Part shown: in pieces, positions 9,315-18,300 of the stretch | Layout of the letters: every line of letters begins with the position of its first letter | How positions within the stretch are numbered: the stretch's first letter is position 1 | Assembly (NCBI RefSeq): GCF_009765875.1 | Contig: NZ_LMUP01000004.1 | Coordinates: forward strand, 783,080 to 847,079 | Origin: Pedobacter sp. L105 | GTDB lineage: Bacteria; Bacteroidota; Bacteroidia; Sphingobacteriales; Sphingobacteriaceae | Direction: 5' to 3' | DNA: 64,000 bases | Notes under the pieces: model-generated | Told to the model about the DNA's origin: nothing | Database searches by the model: none | Seen by the model: the letters and a program-made list of their open reading frames with translations, nothing else | Made by a program: the position numbers and the translations under genes

Positions 9315-10160
9315 ATGAAACATACAATCAATGAATTAGAGGACATTGTTTCTCAGGTAAGAAGAGATATTGTTAGAATGGTACACGGCTGCCAGTCAGG
9401 ACACCCTGGTGGATCGCTGGGCTGTGCGGAATTCATGACAGCACTTTACTTTGAAACCATGCACCATTCCACAGATTTCAAGATGGATGGTATAGGAGAA
9501 GATTTGTTTTTCCTTTCTAACGGCCACATTTCTCCTGTTTTTTATAGCGTTTTAGCCAGATCTGGTTATTTCGAAGTAAGTGAACTTGCTACTTTCAGAA
9601 AATTAAATTCAAGGGTTCAGGGACACCCTACTACACATGAAGGATTGCCTGGTATCAGGATCGCTTCAGGATCTTTAGGTCAGGGTATGTCTGTTGCCAT
9701 TGGTGCGGCATTAACTAAAAAACTAAACAAAGACCATTCTTTGGTATTCACTTTACACGGTGACGGGGAATTACAGGAAGGTCAAAACTGGGAAGCTATC
9801 ATGTTTGCCCCGTTCAATAAAGTGGATAACCTGATTTCTACCATTGATTATAACGGACAGCAAATTGATGGCCCTACAGAAAAAGTATTATCATTAGAGA
9901 GCCTTCAGGCTAAGTTTGAAGCTTTTGGATGGCATGTGATCACTTCCAGCGGAAATGACATGGGAGAAATCGTGAAATCTTTGGAGTATGCTAAATCGTT
10001 AACAGGTAAAGGAAGACCTATTTTGAATTTAATGAGCACTCAAATGGGTAACGGTGTTGATTTCATGGTAGGTTCACACAAATGGCACGGTACTGCGCCA
10101 AATGATGAGCAATTGGCTTCAGCATTGGCACAGAACAAAGAAACATTAGGAGATTACTAA
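9315..10160 (+). CDS. Transketolase, N-terminal (thiamine diphosphate-binding) subunit
   Basis: 281 residues covering the first domain of transketolase: SGHPGGSLGCAEFMTALYF near residues 28-46 and the ThDP/Mg motif HGDGELQEGQNWEAIMFA around residues 150-167. Together with the next gene it forms a complete split transketolase, which interconverts sugar phosphates in the non-oxidative pentose phosphate pathway in the cytosol. The split form is common in many bacteria and archaea, so the break is not a frameshift: the two ORFs are separated by about 75 bp and each has its own plausible start. A ~210-bp region upstream holds a -7 box and a hairpin. Confidence 0.93.
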   Translation: MKHTINELEDIVSQVRRDIVRMVHGCQSGHPGGSLGCAEFMTALYFETMHHSTDFKMDGIGEDLFFLSNGHISPVFYSVLARSGYFEVSELATFRKLNSRVQGHPTTHEGLPGIRIASGSLGQGMSVAIGAALTKKLNKDHSLVFTLHGDGELQEGQNWEAIMFAPFNKVDNLISTIDYNGQQIDGPTEKVLSLESLQAKFEAFGWHVITSSGNDMGEIVKSLEYAKSLTGKGRPILNLMSTQMGNGVDFMVGSHKWHGTAPNDEQLASALAQNKETLGDY

Positions 10161-10236
10161 TCGCTTCCCGTTAACAGGTCCATTAAAATGACAATAACAG
10201 GTGATACAAAATCACCATTCAAAAAATAGCTCAATA

Positions 10237-11193
10237 ATGAAAAAATATACATATACAGAAAAGAAAGATACACGTTCTGGTTTTGGCGTTGGCTTACATG
10301 AGGCAGGTCAGAAAAATCCTAACATCATCGCATTAACAGCAGATTTGAAAGGATCAATGAAGATGGATGCTTTTGCAAACGAATTTCCTGACAGATTTGT
10401 GCAGATAGGAATTGCTGAAGCGAACATGATCGGTATAGCAGCAGGCATGACCATTGGAGGTAAAATCCCTTTCACAGGTACATTTGCGAACTTTTCTACG
10501 GGACGGGTTTATGACCAGATCAGACAATCTGTTGCTTACTCTTACAAAAACGTAAAAATTTGTGCTTCACACGCAGGTTTAACTTTGGGTGAAGATGGTG
10601 CTACCCATCAGATCCTGGAAGATATAGGCCTGATGAAAATGCTTCCTGGTATGGTAGTGATCAACCCTTGTGATTACAATCAGACTAAAGCAGCAACCTT
10701 AGCTATTGCAGAATACGAAGGTCCTGTTTATCTTCGCTTCGGAAGACCAAGTATTCCGGTATTTACAGATCCTGATCAAAAGTTTGAGATCGGTAAAGCA
10801 TGGATGGTAAATGAAGGTACTGATGTAACGATCATTGCTACAGGACACATGGTTTGGAAAGCTATTGAAGCAGGCGAACAACTGGCGGCACTGGGTATTG
10901 ATGCAGAAATTATAAACATTCACACCATTAAACCGTTAGATGAAGAGGCGATCCTTAAATCGTTGAAAAAAACCGGATGTGTAGTGACTTGCGAAGAGCA
11001 CAACAAATTTGGCGGATTGGGTGAAAGTGTAGCTCGTTTGTTAACTACAGAATTGCCTTCTCCACAAGAATTCGTTGCAGTAAACGACAGTTTTGGAGAA
11101 AGTGGAACTCCAGATGAATTAATGACCAAATACGGGCTGGATACCATCAACATCGTTGAGGCAGCTCAAAAAGTAATAAAAAGAAAAAAATAG
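10237..11193 (+). CDS. Transketolase, C-terminal (pyrimidine-binding) subunit
   Basis: 318 residues when started at the ATG at 10237; the in-frame GTG at 10201 would add 12 residues of no family character. It contains the pyrimidine-binding domain with the catalytic-type segment QIGIAEANMIGIAAGM near residue 65 and the C-terminal domain with TCEEHNKFGGLGESVARLL. It pairs with the N-terminal subunit just upstream to make the ThDP-dependent enzyme. The stop codon (TAG, 11191-11193) is followed after 3 bases by the ATG of an ECF sigma factor gene, so the two are very likely on one mRNA. Confidence 0.93.
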   Translation: MKKYTYTEKKDTRSGFGVGLHEAGQKNPNIIALTADLKGSMKMDAFANEFPDRFVQIGIAEANMIGIAAGMTIGGKIPFTGTFANFSTGRVYDQIRQSVAYSYKNVKICASHAGLTLGEDGATHQILEDIGLMKMLPGMVVINPCDYNQTKAATLAIAEYEGPVYLRFGRPSIPVFTDPDQKFEIGKAWMVNEGTDVTIIATGHMVWKAIEAGEQLAALGIDAEIINIHTIKPLDEEAILKSLKKTGCVVTCEEHNKFGGLGESVARLLTTELPSPQEFVAVNDSFGESGTPDELMTKYGLDTINIVEAAQKVIKRKK

Positions 11194-11196
11194 TTG

Positions 11197-11757
11197 ATGA
11201 AGCAGGTTGAAGACGAAGAAATATTAGCAAAATTCTCAATTGAGAAGACACGTAATGAAGCCTTTAACCTGCTTATCACAAAATATCAGGAAAAGATCTA
11301 CTGGCATGTACGCAGACTGGTAATAGACCATGATGATGCAGACGACCTGGTACAGGAGGTTTTTATCAAAGTATGGAAAAACCTGGCCAAATTCCGCAGC
11401 GATTCTAAGCTGTATACCTGGATCTACCGCATCGCCACCAACGAAAGTATTACCTTTCTGAATAAAAAGAAACAGCAGAACAATACACCGCTGGATGAAG
11501 TTTCTGAAGAACTCTCTGAAAGTTTGGTAGCCGCCTCTTATTTCAACGGTGATAAGATTCAGATGAAATTACAGCAGGCACTACTTACCCTGCCGGAGAA
11601 ACAGCGCCTGATATTTAACATGAAATATTATGACGATCTGAAGTATGAAGAGATTTCTGACATACTCGGTACATCGGTTGGGGCATTAAAAGCATCATTT
11701 CATATTGCCGTAAAAAAAATTGAAGTTTTTATGCTAAATGATGACATTTCCTTTTAA
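11197..11757 (+). CDS. ECF-type RNA polymerase sigma factor
   Basis: 186 residues from the ATG at 11197; a TTG directly before it is the alternative start. Region 2 is recognisable at HDDADDLVQEVFIKVWKNL (core RNA polymerase and -10 contact) and region 4 at LPEKQRLIFNMKYYDDLKYE followed by a helix-turn-helix (EISDILGTSVGALKASFHIA) for -35 recognition. Region 3 is missing, as in extracytoplasmic-function factors. Downstream genes encode a membrane protein and a Spy/CpxP-like secreted protein, the usual partners of envelope-stress sigma factors in Bacteroidota. Placement 3 bp after transketolase suggests constitutive basal transcription with metabolism genes. Confidence 0.93.
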   Translation: MKQVEDEEILAKFSIEKTRNEAFNLLITKYQEKIYWHVRRLVIDHDDADDLVQEVFIKVWKNLAKFRSDSKLYTWIYRIATNESITFLNKKKQQNNTPLDEVSEELSESLVAASYFNGDKIQMKLQQALLTLPEKQRLIFNMKYYDDLKYEEISDILGTSVGALKASFHIAVKKIEVFMLNDDISF

Positions 11758-11849
11758 ACCTTTTGCGTTTTTATACATCCATATAACTGAAAAACCACAG
11801 GGAATTTTCCCCTGTCTGAATTTGCCCGACTAGCTTAAATTATTGATAG

Positions 11850-12512
11850 ATGAAAACTGATGCAGAAAACAACGAATGGAAAGCAGAAGCCCCTTACCTG
11901 GCCAGTCTGCCTATACAAAACCCATTCCTTATTCCGGAACAATATTTCAACTCGTTACCTGATTTAATTAACAGCTCGGTTTATTTCGAGGAGTTGAAAG
12001 ACGCTATTCCTGCGTCCGGATTTACCGTCCCTTCTTCATATTTCAGCGATGCACAGTCGCGCTTTGCTAAAGCAATTGCAAGTGATATAGACGATGAGGA
12101 AGCTGATGAAGCTATCACTTTCTCTCTACCTAAAGCTGACGGGTATACTACTCCTGATCTTTATTTTGAAACGTTATCCTCCAGAATTCTGGAAAAAACA
12201 ACAGGACACAATATTTCTGGAAAAAAAAGTTCTAAAATAGTCCGTTTATGGCATTCAGGTTTGCTAAAATATGCTTCTGCAGCATGTTTTGTTTTAGTGA
12301 GCACATTTGGATTGTATATCAATCACCAAAGGGAATCTATGAATACAGAGGTTGCTAATGAGCAAATGTTATATGATATAGATGAACAGGATATCATCGA
12401 TAATATCCAGGGCACCAATGTAGATGCCCAAAGTACTAATACAACGAATACCGATCTGGAGACTTACATTCTAAACAATTATTCTCAAAGTGACCTGTCT
12501 TCTGCATTATAA
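11850..12512 (+). CDS. Single-pass membrane protein linked to the ECF sigma factor (candidate anti-sigma partner)
   Basis: 220 residues, no family I can name. One hydrophobic helix at about residues 139-157 (YASAACFVLVSTFGLYI) splits a soluble N-terminal part from a ~60-residue C-terminal tail rich in D, N and T. The N-terminal part has three copies of a P-x2-Y-F motif: P29-Y32-F33, P61-Y64-F65 and P102-Y105-F106, spaced 32 and 41 residues. The usual zinc anti-sigma HxxxCxxC motif is absent. Position between the sigma factor (92 bp upstream) and a Spy-like gene (10 bp downstream) makes an anti-sigma or membrane-sensor role plausible, but this is inference from context. The N-terminus would face the cytoplasm if so. 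Confidence 0.65.
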   Translation: MKTDAENNEWKAEAPYLASLPIQNPFLIPEQYFNSLPDLINSSVYFEELKDAIPASGFTVPSSYFSDAQSRFAKAIASDIDDEEADEAITFSLPKADGYTTPDLYFETLSSRILEKTTGHNISGKKSSKIVRLWHSGLLKYASAACFVLVSTFGLYINHQRESMNTEVANEQMLYDIDEQDIIDNIQGTNVDAQSTNTTNTDLETYILNNYSQSDLSSAL

Positions 12513-12522
12513 TTAATTCACC

Positions 12523-12975
12523 ATGAAAAACATACTTGCCGCCGTTTTTTTACTTTTCTTACCCTTTTTAGTTGCTGCACAGCGACCTGATAATGGTGGT
12601 AGGATGAATGAGATCAATGCCTACAAAGTTTCTTATTTAAAAGAAAAGTTAGAGCTTACTCCAGAAGAAGCGAGGATTTTCTGGCCCATATACACAGCAT
12701 GGCAACGTGAACAGGCTGAATTACGCCAGGAACGCAGGGAGAAAATGATCAGTTTTAGAAAGATCAATGAAATTGATAACCTTTCGGATACTGAAGTACA
12801 AACCCTAATTACCAATGAACTTGACTTCAAACAAAGAGACCTTAATATTGAACGTAAGTATTATACCAAGCTTAAAAATAGCCTTCCTATCAAAACGGTA
12901 GGTAAATATTACCGTGCCCAGGAAACATTTAAAAGAGAATTATTAAGCAAATACAGGGAAAACAAAAGACCTTAA
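12523..12975 (+). CDS. Spy/CpxP-like periplasmic protein (sensor of ECF-type sigma factor family)
   Basis: 150 residues with a Sec signal peptide (hydrophobic to about residue 18, cleavage after VAAQ). The mature protein is almost entirely charged alpha-helix, starting with EKLELTPEEARIFWPIYTAW, the L-T-x-E-x-A/Q-x-x motif of the LTXXQ/Spy type, and rich in R, E and K. Bacteroidota members are often annotated as sensor of ECF-type sigma factor. Likely role: periplasmic chaperone or stress sensor acting with the sigma factor two genes upstream. It follows the membrane protein by 10 bp and its 3' end overlaps the convergent DUF58 gene by 4 bp. Confidence 0.75.
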   Translation: MKNILAAVFLLFLPFLVAAQRPDNGGRMNEINAYKVSYLKEKLELTPEEARIFWPIYTAWQREQAELRQERREKMISFRKINEIDNLSDTEVQTLITNELDFKQRDLNIERKYYTKLKNSLPIKTVGKYYRAQETFKRELLSKYRENKRP

Positions 12976-13895
12976 TTCATTTTTTGCCTTTTGATCAGAT
13001 AGGCTGATAAAATTGCTGAATATCCTTCGGCTATATCTGCCTCAATCAAATCTATTTTATATTGCGCGCATTTCAGGGCGATCATTTTCCGGTAGGCCTG
13101 ATAAGCAGTTAAATAAACCTCTTTCACTGTGGAAGCATTCGCTTTTACAGTTTCTCCCGTTTCCATATCAACAAATTCATAAGGCCTGTTTTCAAAATTA
13201 AATTCTACTTCTTTCGCATGGTCACTTACGCTGAAGATAATCACTTCATGTTTGTTAAATTTTAAATGCTGTAGGGCAGAAAATAATGCAGCCTGCTGCG
13301 TTTCATCATAAATAGTGGTCAGCAGATCGCTAAAGACAATTACCAAAGAGCGTTTATGGATAGATTCGGCAATCTGGTGCAGCGACCGTTTCAGGTTAGT
13401 CCCCGCATGAAGCGAAGGGGCAGCTAATACTTCCTGCAAACGGGACAACAGGAATTGCTGGTGCACCGTTGTTGACCTTGCAGGCGTGCTCAGTTTAATT
13501 TCATCATTAAATAAGCTCAGTCCGAAAGCATCTCTTTGTCTTTTCAGCAGGTAGATCAGTGCGGCTACCGATTGCACAGAAAAGCTGAGTTTATTCTCCT
13601 TTTCTCCCTGAGGAAAGTACATCGACGAAGAGGTATCAATTACAAACTGACAGCGCAGATTTGTTTCTTCTTCATATCTTTTGGTATATAATTTCTCTGT
13701 TCGCCCAAATAACTTCCAGTCGATGTTCCTTACATTGTCGCCTGCATTGTATGCCCTATGCTCCGCAAATTCTACTGAAAACCCATGAAACGGACTCTTG
13801 TGTAAGCCAGTGATAAAACCTTCCACTACGTGCCTGGCCAATAACTCCAGGTTACTGACCGGTTGCCCGCTAGACTGATCTGTAAAAGACTCCAT
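12972..13895 (-). CDS. DUF58 domain-containing protein (MoxR-associated VWA-like)
   Basis: 307 residues of the DUF58 family. The hallmark segment near residues 48-68 (AYNAGDNVRNIDWKLFGRTE) is present, followed by a von Willebrand A-like fold with a MIDAS-type DTSSSM around residue 90 and the later SDLLT segment. DUF58 proteins usually act with MoxR AAA ATPases in protein-complex assembly or envelope maintenance; no moxR gene is in the window, so the partner may be elsewhere. It is soluble with no membrane helix. It converges on the Spy-like gene with a 4-bp overlap and is divergent from a small membrane protein gene 39 bp away. Confidence 0.88.
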   Translation of the reverse strand: MESFTDQSSGQPVSNLELLARHVVEGFITGLHKSPFHGFSVEFAEHRAYNAGDNVRNIDWKLFGRTEKLYTKRYEEETNLRCQFVIDTSSSMYFPQGEKENKLSFSVQSVAALIYLLKRQRDAFGLSLFNDEIKLSTPARSTTVHQQFLLSRLQEVLAAPSLHAGTNLKRSLHQIAESIHKRSLVIVFSDLLTTIYDETQQAALFSALQHLKFNKHEVIIFSVSDHAKEVEFNFENRPYEFVDMETGETVKANASTVKEVYLTAYQAYRKMIALKCAQYKIDLIEADIAEGYSAILSAYLIKRQKMN

Positions 13896-13934
13896 TTTGT
13901 AAATTTAACAAAAGAAATATAACTTGCCCCTATA

Positions 13935-14366
13935 ATGAACCAACCTGTTAAACACCGGATAACCTTAAGAGTTATTGTTATACTTTACCTGCTTTTGTTT
14001 CTTAGCGCTATAGTTACTTCAGGTTATCTGTTAGGCAAAACTATTCAGGAGCAACCGATTATATTGATAACGTTTTTAAAATATCTATTGTTATGCATCC
14101 TGTTCCTGGTACTGATTGTAAATACGCTGCGTGCGTTTATGCTGACACCGCTAGCTGTAACCAGGCTGGCCACAAGCACGGCTAATTTCAAATGGCTGTT
14201 CGTCATTGCCGTTGTTATCGCCATAGCAGCCAGAACCGGTATATTCAATATGACTAAACAGCAGCCCGCACCAGTGAGTAACCTTCAAATTGGTATTTTA
14301 ATTTTGATGACGCTGTTTTGTTTTTGGAGTGATTACATCCTGAAGATAGAAACCAGGCAGGAATAA
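13935..14366 (+). CDS. Small four-helix integral membrane protein of unknown function
   Basis: 143 residues, not recognised. Four hydrophobic stretches are visible, at about residues 10-30, 43-65, 80-100 and 112-135, joined by short basic or polar loops, which predicts an inner-membrane protein with little exposed mass. No catalytic motif is seen. It is divergent from the DUF58 gene and 29 bp ahead of a GNAT acetyltransferase on the same strand. Hydrophobicity and the clean ORF support it as a real gene. Confidence 0.6.
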   Translation: MNQPVKHRITLRVIVILYLLLFLSAIVTSGYLLGKTIQEQPIILITFLKYLLLCILFLVLIVNTLRAFMLTPLAVTRLATSTANFKWLFVIAVVIAIAARTGIFNMTKQQPAPVSNLQIGILILMTLFCFWSDYILKIETRQE

Positions 14367-14395
14367 GATCAATTACTTGCCATTAAAGCTATTTT

Positions 14396-14815
14396 ATGAA
14401 CATCAGGCCCTTTAAAGAAGAAGATCGTAAGGTGATGCAAAAGATCTATCTTAATGGACGTATAGCAACGTTTAATTGGGTAGATATCTCTTCCTATACA
14501 TTGGAAGATTTCGATGCAGCCACTGCCGGTGAGCAAATCCTTGTTGCCGAAGATCAATCTATACTGGCGGGCTTTATTGCCTTTTACCCGCAAGAAAGTT
14601 TTATCCATCATTTATATGTGGATGCACATTATCATAAAAAAGGAATAGGAAAAGCACTCTTAAACGCAGCTGTTGTCATGCTTCATCAGCCAGTAAGGCT
14701 AAAATGCCTGGTTAAAAATAAAAGTGCAGTAACATTTTACAAATCTCAGGGCTGGAAATTTGAAATGACAGGTGATGATGTAATGGGCAGGTATTATTTA
14801 CTGGTCAATTCCTGA
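14396..14815 (+). CDS. GNAT-family N-acetyltransferase
   Basis: 139 residues with the GNAT core: QILVAEDQSILAGFIAFYP (strands 2-4), then HLYVDAHYHKKGIGKALLNA, the acetyl-CoA pyrophosphate loop of motif A (consensus Q/RxxGxG/A, here HKKGIGKA), and VKNKSAVTFYKSQGWKFEM, the typical motif B ending in Y-x-x-x-G-[WF]. It transfers an acetyl group from acetyl-CoA to an unknown amine in the cytosol. The N-terminus (MNIRPFKEEDRKVMQKIYL) is standard for the family. It lies 29 bp after the small membrane protein and converges with trxA across a terminator. Confidence 0.88.
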   Translation: MNIRPFKEEDRKVMQKIYLNGRIATFNWVDISSYTLEDFDAATAGEQILVAEDQSILAGFIAFYPQESFIHHLYVDAHYHKKGIGKALLNAAVVMLHQPVRLKCLVKNKSAVTFYKSQGWKFEMTGDDVMGRYYLLVNS

Positions 14816-14840
14816 TAATCTGAATTTAAAATCAGGACAT

Positions 14841-14872
14841 AAAAAAAGCTGTCTCCATGAATGAAGGCAGCT
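14841..14872 (-). terminator. Terminator of trxA
   Basis: On the minus strand an imperfect hairpin (outer 5 bp AGCTG/CAGCT, then further pairs after one mismatch) is followed by seven or more T residues, 32 bp after the trxA stop. Confidence 0.75.
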
Positions 14873-14903
14873 CATTTTGCTCGTGTATATTAATTAGAAT
14901 TGC

Positions 14904-15233
14904 TTATGCAACTGGTTCTAATTGCTTATCCAGTTTACCTGCTAATACAGATTTAGGAACAGCACCAACTTGCTTATCAACTACTTCTCCATTTTTAAAA
15001 TATAATAAAGCAGGAATATTACGAATACCGAACTGAGTAGCGATCTGTGGGTTGTTATCTACATTCACTTTCCCTACTATCGCTTTTCCTTCGTATTCTT
15101 TTGATATTTCATCTACTACAGGACCTACCATGCGACATGGACCACACCATTCTGCCCAAAAGTCTACTAAAACGGGTTTATCTGATTTCAACACAACTTC
15201 CTCGAAGTTGGCATCTGTGATTTCTAAAGCCAT
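14904..15233 (-). CDS. trxA: Thioredoxin
   Basis: 109 residues, the normal length. The redox centre is Cys30-Gly-Pro-Cys33 in [15 protein letters not shown], with the conserved cis-proline in [13 protein letters not shown] near residue 76. It reduces disulfides in cytosolic proteins and supplies electrons to peroxidases such as the Bcp encoded at 8636-9100. It is monocistronic: its own promoter lies 22-50 bp upstream and a terminator follows. Confidence 0.97.
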   Translation of the reverse strand: MALEITDANFEEVVLKSDKPVLVDFWAEWCGPCRMVGPVVDEISKEYEGKAIVGKVNVDNNPQIATQFGIRNIPALLYFKNGEVVDKQVGAVPKSVLAGKLDKQLEPVA

Positions 15234-15254
15234 AATTATCTATTTATTTATATA

Positions 15255-15285
15255 CAAAGATATAATCAATTGTAATGCCATCAAT
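15255..15285 (-). promoter_or_regulatory. trxA promoter
   Basis: On the minus strand the -7 box TATCTTTG (15262 to 15255) fits TAnnTTTG, and ATTG (15285 to 15282) sits exactly 19 bp upstream, one base from TTTG. The trxA ATG is 22 bp further downstream. Confidence 0.7.
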
Positions 15286-15367
15286 TTTTTGAATGTCAAA
15301 ATGACATTAGTTCAACTTATATCTATGCTTTACGATATGTCGATTAACTGATCGCATGCCCAAAACA

Positions 15368-18300
15368 TTATTTACAGATTTCATAATTAACTGTATTTAA
15401 TGCAGTTAGCTGATCAAGAAAATCATTATTCGGATTAACTTTTAATGATTTGGACGGTAATTCCAGATTAATACTTTTTTCCGTATCATGAATAATAAAA
15501 TTGAGTGTACACTTTTGCTGTTCTGTATTGACCTTATTTTCCTCTATTATGGCATAAATCTGCGCAATCAGGTTATCATTTATTCCATGGATCGGAAGAT
15601 GGAGCTTAATTCCTTTTGCATATTTATCCCTTAATTCAGATAACAGCTCAATAGAGGAGATTTTAAACTCCCAGTCGCCCTCCTTACGGAAGCGCTCCCC
15701 CACCTGCCCGCGAATCCGCAGAAAGTATCCATCGGCCATGTATTGCTTGAACTTCACAAAATCGTCTCCAAATAAAGCCAGCTCACAGCTATCATTATAA
15801 TCCTCAAAGACAATAGTCCCAAACGGTTTTCCTGTTTTTGTCATGCGCTGCGCAGAAAGGACAACCAGCCCTCCTACAACCAGCTCCCTGTTCTTTATAG
15901 AGGAGAACTCTGCAAGCACTTCTTCATTGGTATCGCCCATTCTGATCTTATTCACCAGGGAGAGGTGCCGCACAGAATGCTGGCAGAACTCTTTTAATTC
16001 AACTTTATAATTATCCAGCGGATGGCCGCTTAAAAAGATTCCTATGGCGTCTTTTTCGTATTTCAGCCTGTCGATCAAACTCCATTCTGCGGCAACCGGT
16101 AAAGTAGGTTCCTGGATCATATCTGCAATGGTGCCGCCAAACAATGATGACTGTGAAGAAGATTCGTTATTCTGAAAATCGTTAGAGAATTTGATCAGTT
16201 TCTCTATCCCATTCAATTTATCGTTCTGTCCTACAAAGAAATACTGCGCACGGTGATATTTAAAACTATCAAAAGCACCACTGTAAACAAAACTCTCATA
16301 TGCTTTTTTATTTACCGTCCTGGTATTAGATCGTTTGGCAAAATCGTATACACTGGTATAATGTCCTTTTGCACGTTCCTCAATAATACTTTCGACCGCT
16401 TTTTCACCTACCCCTTTTATTCCCGAAAGGCCAAAACGTACTTCACCATTTACATTAACTGAGAATTTCAGAATAGACTCATTTACATCAGGTCCGAGTA
16501 CCTGTACACCCATCTGTTTACACTCCTCCATGAAAAATGCAACCTGCTTGATGTCGCTCATATTATTCGTCAGTACCGCAGCCATGTATTCTGCCGGATA
16601 ATGCGCCTTTAAATAAGCTGTCTGGTAGGCAATCCAGGCATAACAGGTAGAGTGTGATTTATTAAAAGCGTAAGAAGCGAATGCTTCCCAGTCTTTCCAG
16701 ATCTTCTCTAAAGTAGCTGGTGAATGACCTTTTTCTGCGGCCTGCGACACAAATTTAGGTTTCATCTTATCCAGTACCTCTTTCTGTTTCTTACCCATTG
16801 CCTTTCTCAGTACATCGGCTTCACCTTTGGTAAAACCTGCCAGTTTCTGCGACAAGAGCATCACCTGTTCCTGGTATACGGTAATTCCGTAGGTTTCCTT
16901 TAAATATTCTTCACAGGCATCCAGATCGTATTTAATTTCTTCCTCTCCATTTTTCCTGCGTACAAAACTTGGGATATACTCCAGCGGTCCCGGGCGGTAT
17001 AGTGCATTCATGGCAATTAAATCTCCAAAAACGGTAGGTTTTAATTCCTTCATGTACTTCTGCATCCCAGTACTCTCGTATTGGAAAATCCCTATCGTTT
17101 CACCACGCTGGAAAAGCTCGTATGTTTTTACATCATCTATAGGAAATTCATCAGGGTCCAGCTGAATACCTGTACGCAGCCTTACCAGCTTCACCGTATC
17201 CTTAATCAGGGTTAGCGTTTTTAACCCCAGGAAGTCCATTTTAAGTAATCCGGCACTCTCTACTACAGAGTTATCAAATTGCGTCACATAGAGGTCCGAA
17301 TCCTTGGCCATCGCCACGGGTACGTAATTGGTAATATCATCCGGGGTGATAATCACTCCGCAAGCATGGATACCGGTATTACGTAAAGAGCCTTCGAGAA
17401 TCCTTGCCTGCTGAATCGTCTCAGAACTTAAATTCTTGGAATCTGCAATAACTTTGAGCTCTACAACTTTTTCATATTCATCTGCACGAAGTACACCTTT
17501 CAGTGCTTTTTCATCCAGATTAAAGATCTTTGCCAGTTTTAGGTTAGGAATTAGCTTTACTATTTTATCTGCCTCAAAAAGAGGAAGATCCAATACCCTC
17601 GCCGTATCTTTTATAGACGATTTGGCAGCCATGGTTCCATAGGTAATGATCTGTGCTACCTGGTTTGCCCCGTATTTGCTGATAACATAGTCCATAACGC
17701 GTCCCCTGCCCTCATCATCAAAGTCGATATCAATATCGGGCATTGACACCCTGTCAGGGTTTAGGAAACGCTCAAACAGGAGATCATATTTTATAGGATC
17801 TATATTGGTGATCCACAGGCAATACGCAACAACTGAACCTGCCGCAGAACCCCTTCCCGGGCCTACAGAAACATCCAGGTTTCGCGCTTCGCGGATAAAA
17901 TCCTGCACAATCAGGAAGTAACCCGGATAACCGGTCTTCTCGATCGTCTGCAGCTCAAAGTCGAGCCGCTCTTCTATTTCAGGGGTAATTACCCCGTATC
18001 TTTTTTCTGCACCTACATAAGTTAGATGGCGCAGGTATTTGTTTTCCCCTCTTTTACCCGCGTCAGTTTCATCTTCTGCCACCAGGAACTGCTCAGGAAT
18101 ATCAAATTTAGGTAAGAGAACTTCCCTGGCCAGTTTATATATCTCTATTTTATCGATTACTTCCTGGATATTTAAAATTGCCTCCGGCAGATCAGCAAAT
18201 AATGCTTTCATCTCCGCAGAAGATTTAAAGTAATATTCCTGGTTTGGCAGACCATAGCGGTATCCCCTTCCCCTGCCTATCGGTGTAGCCTGCTTTTCAG

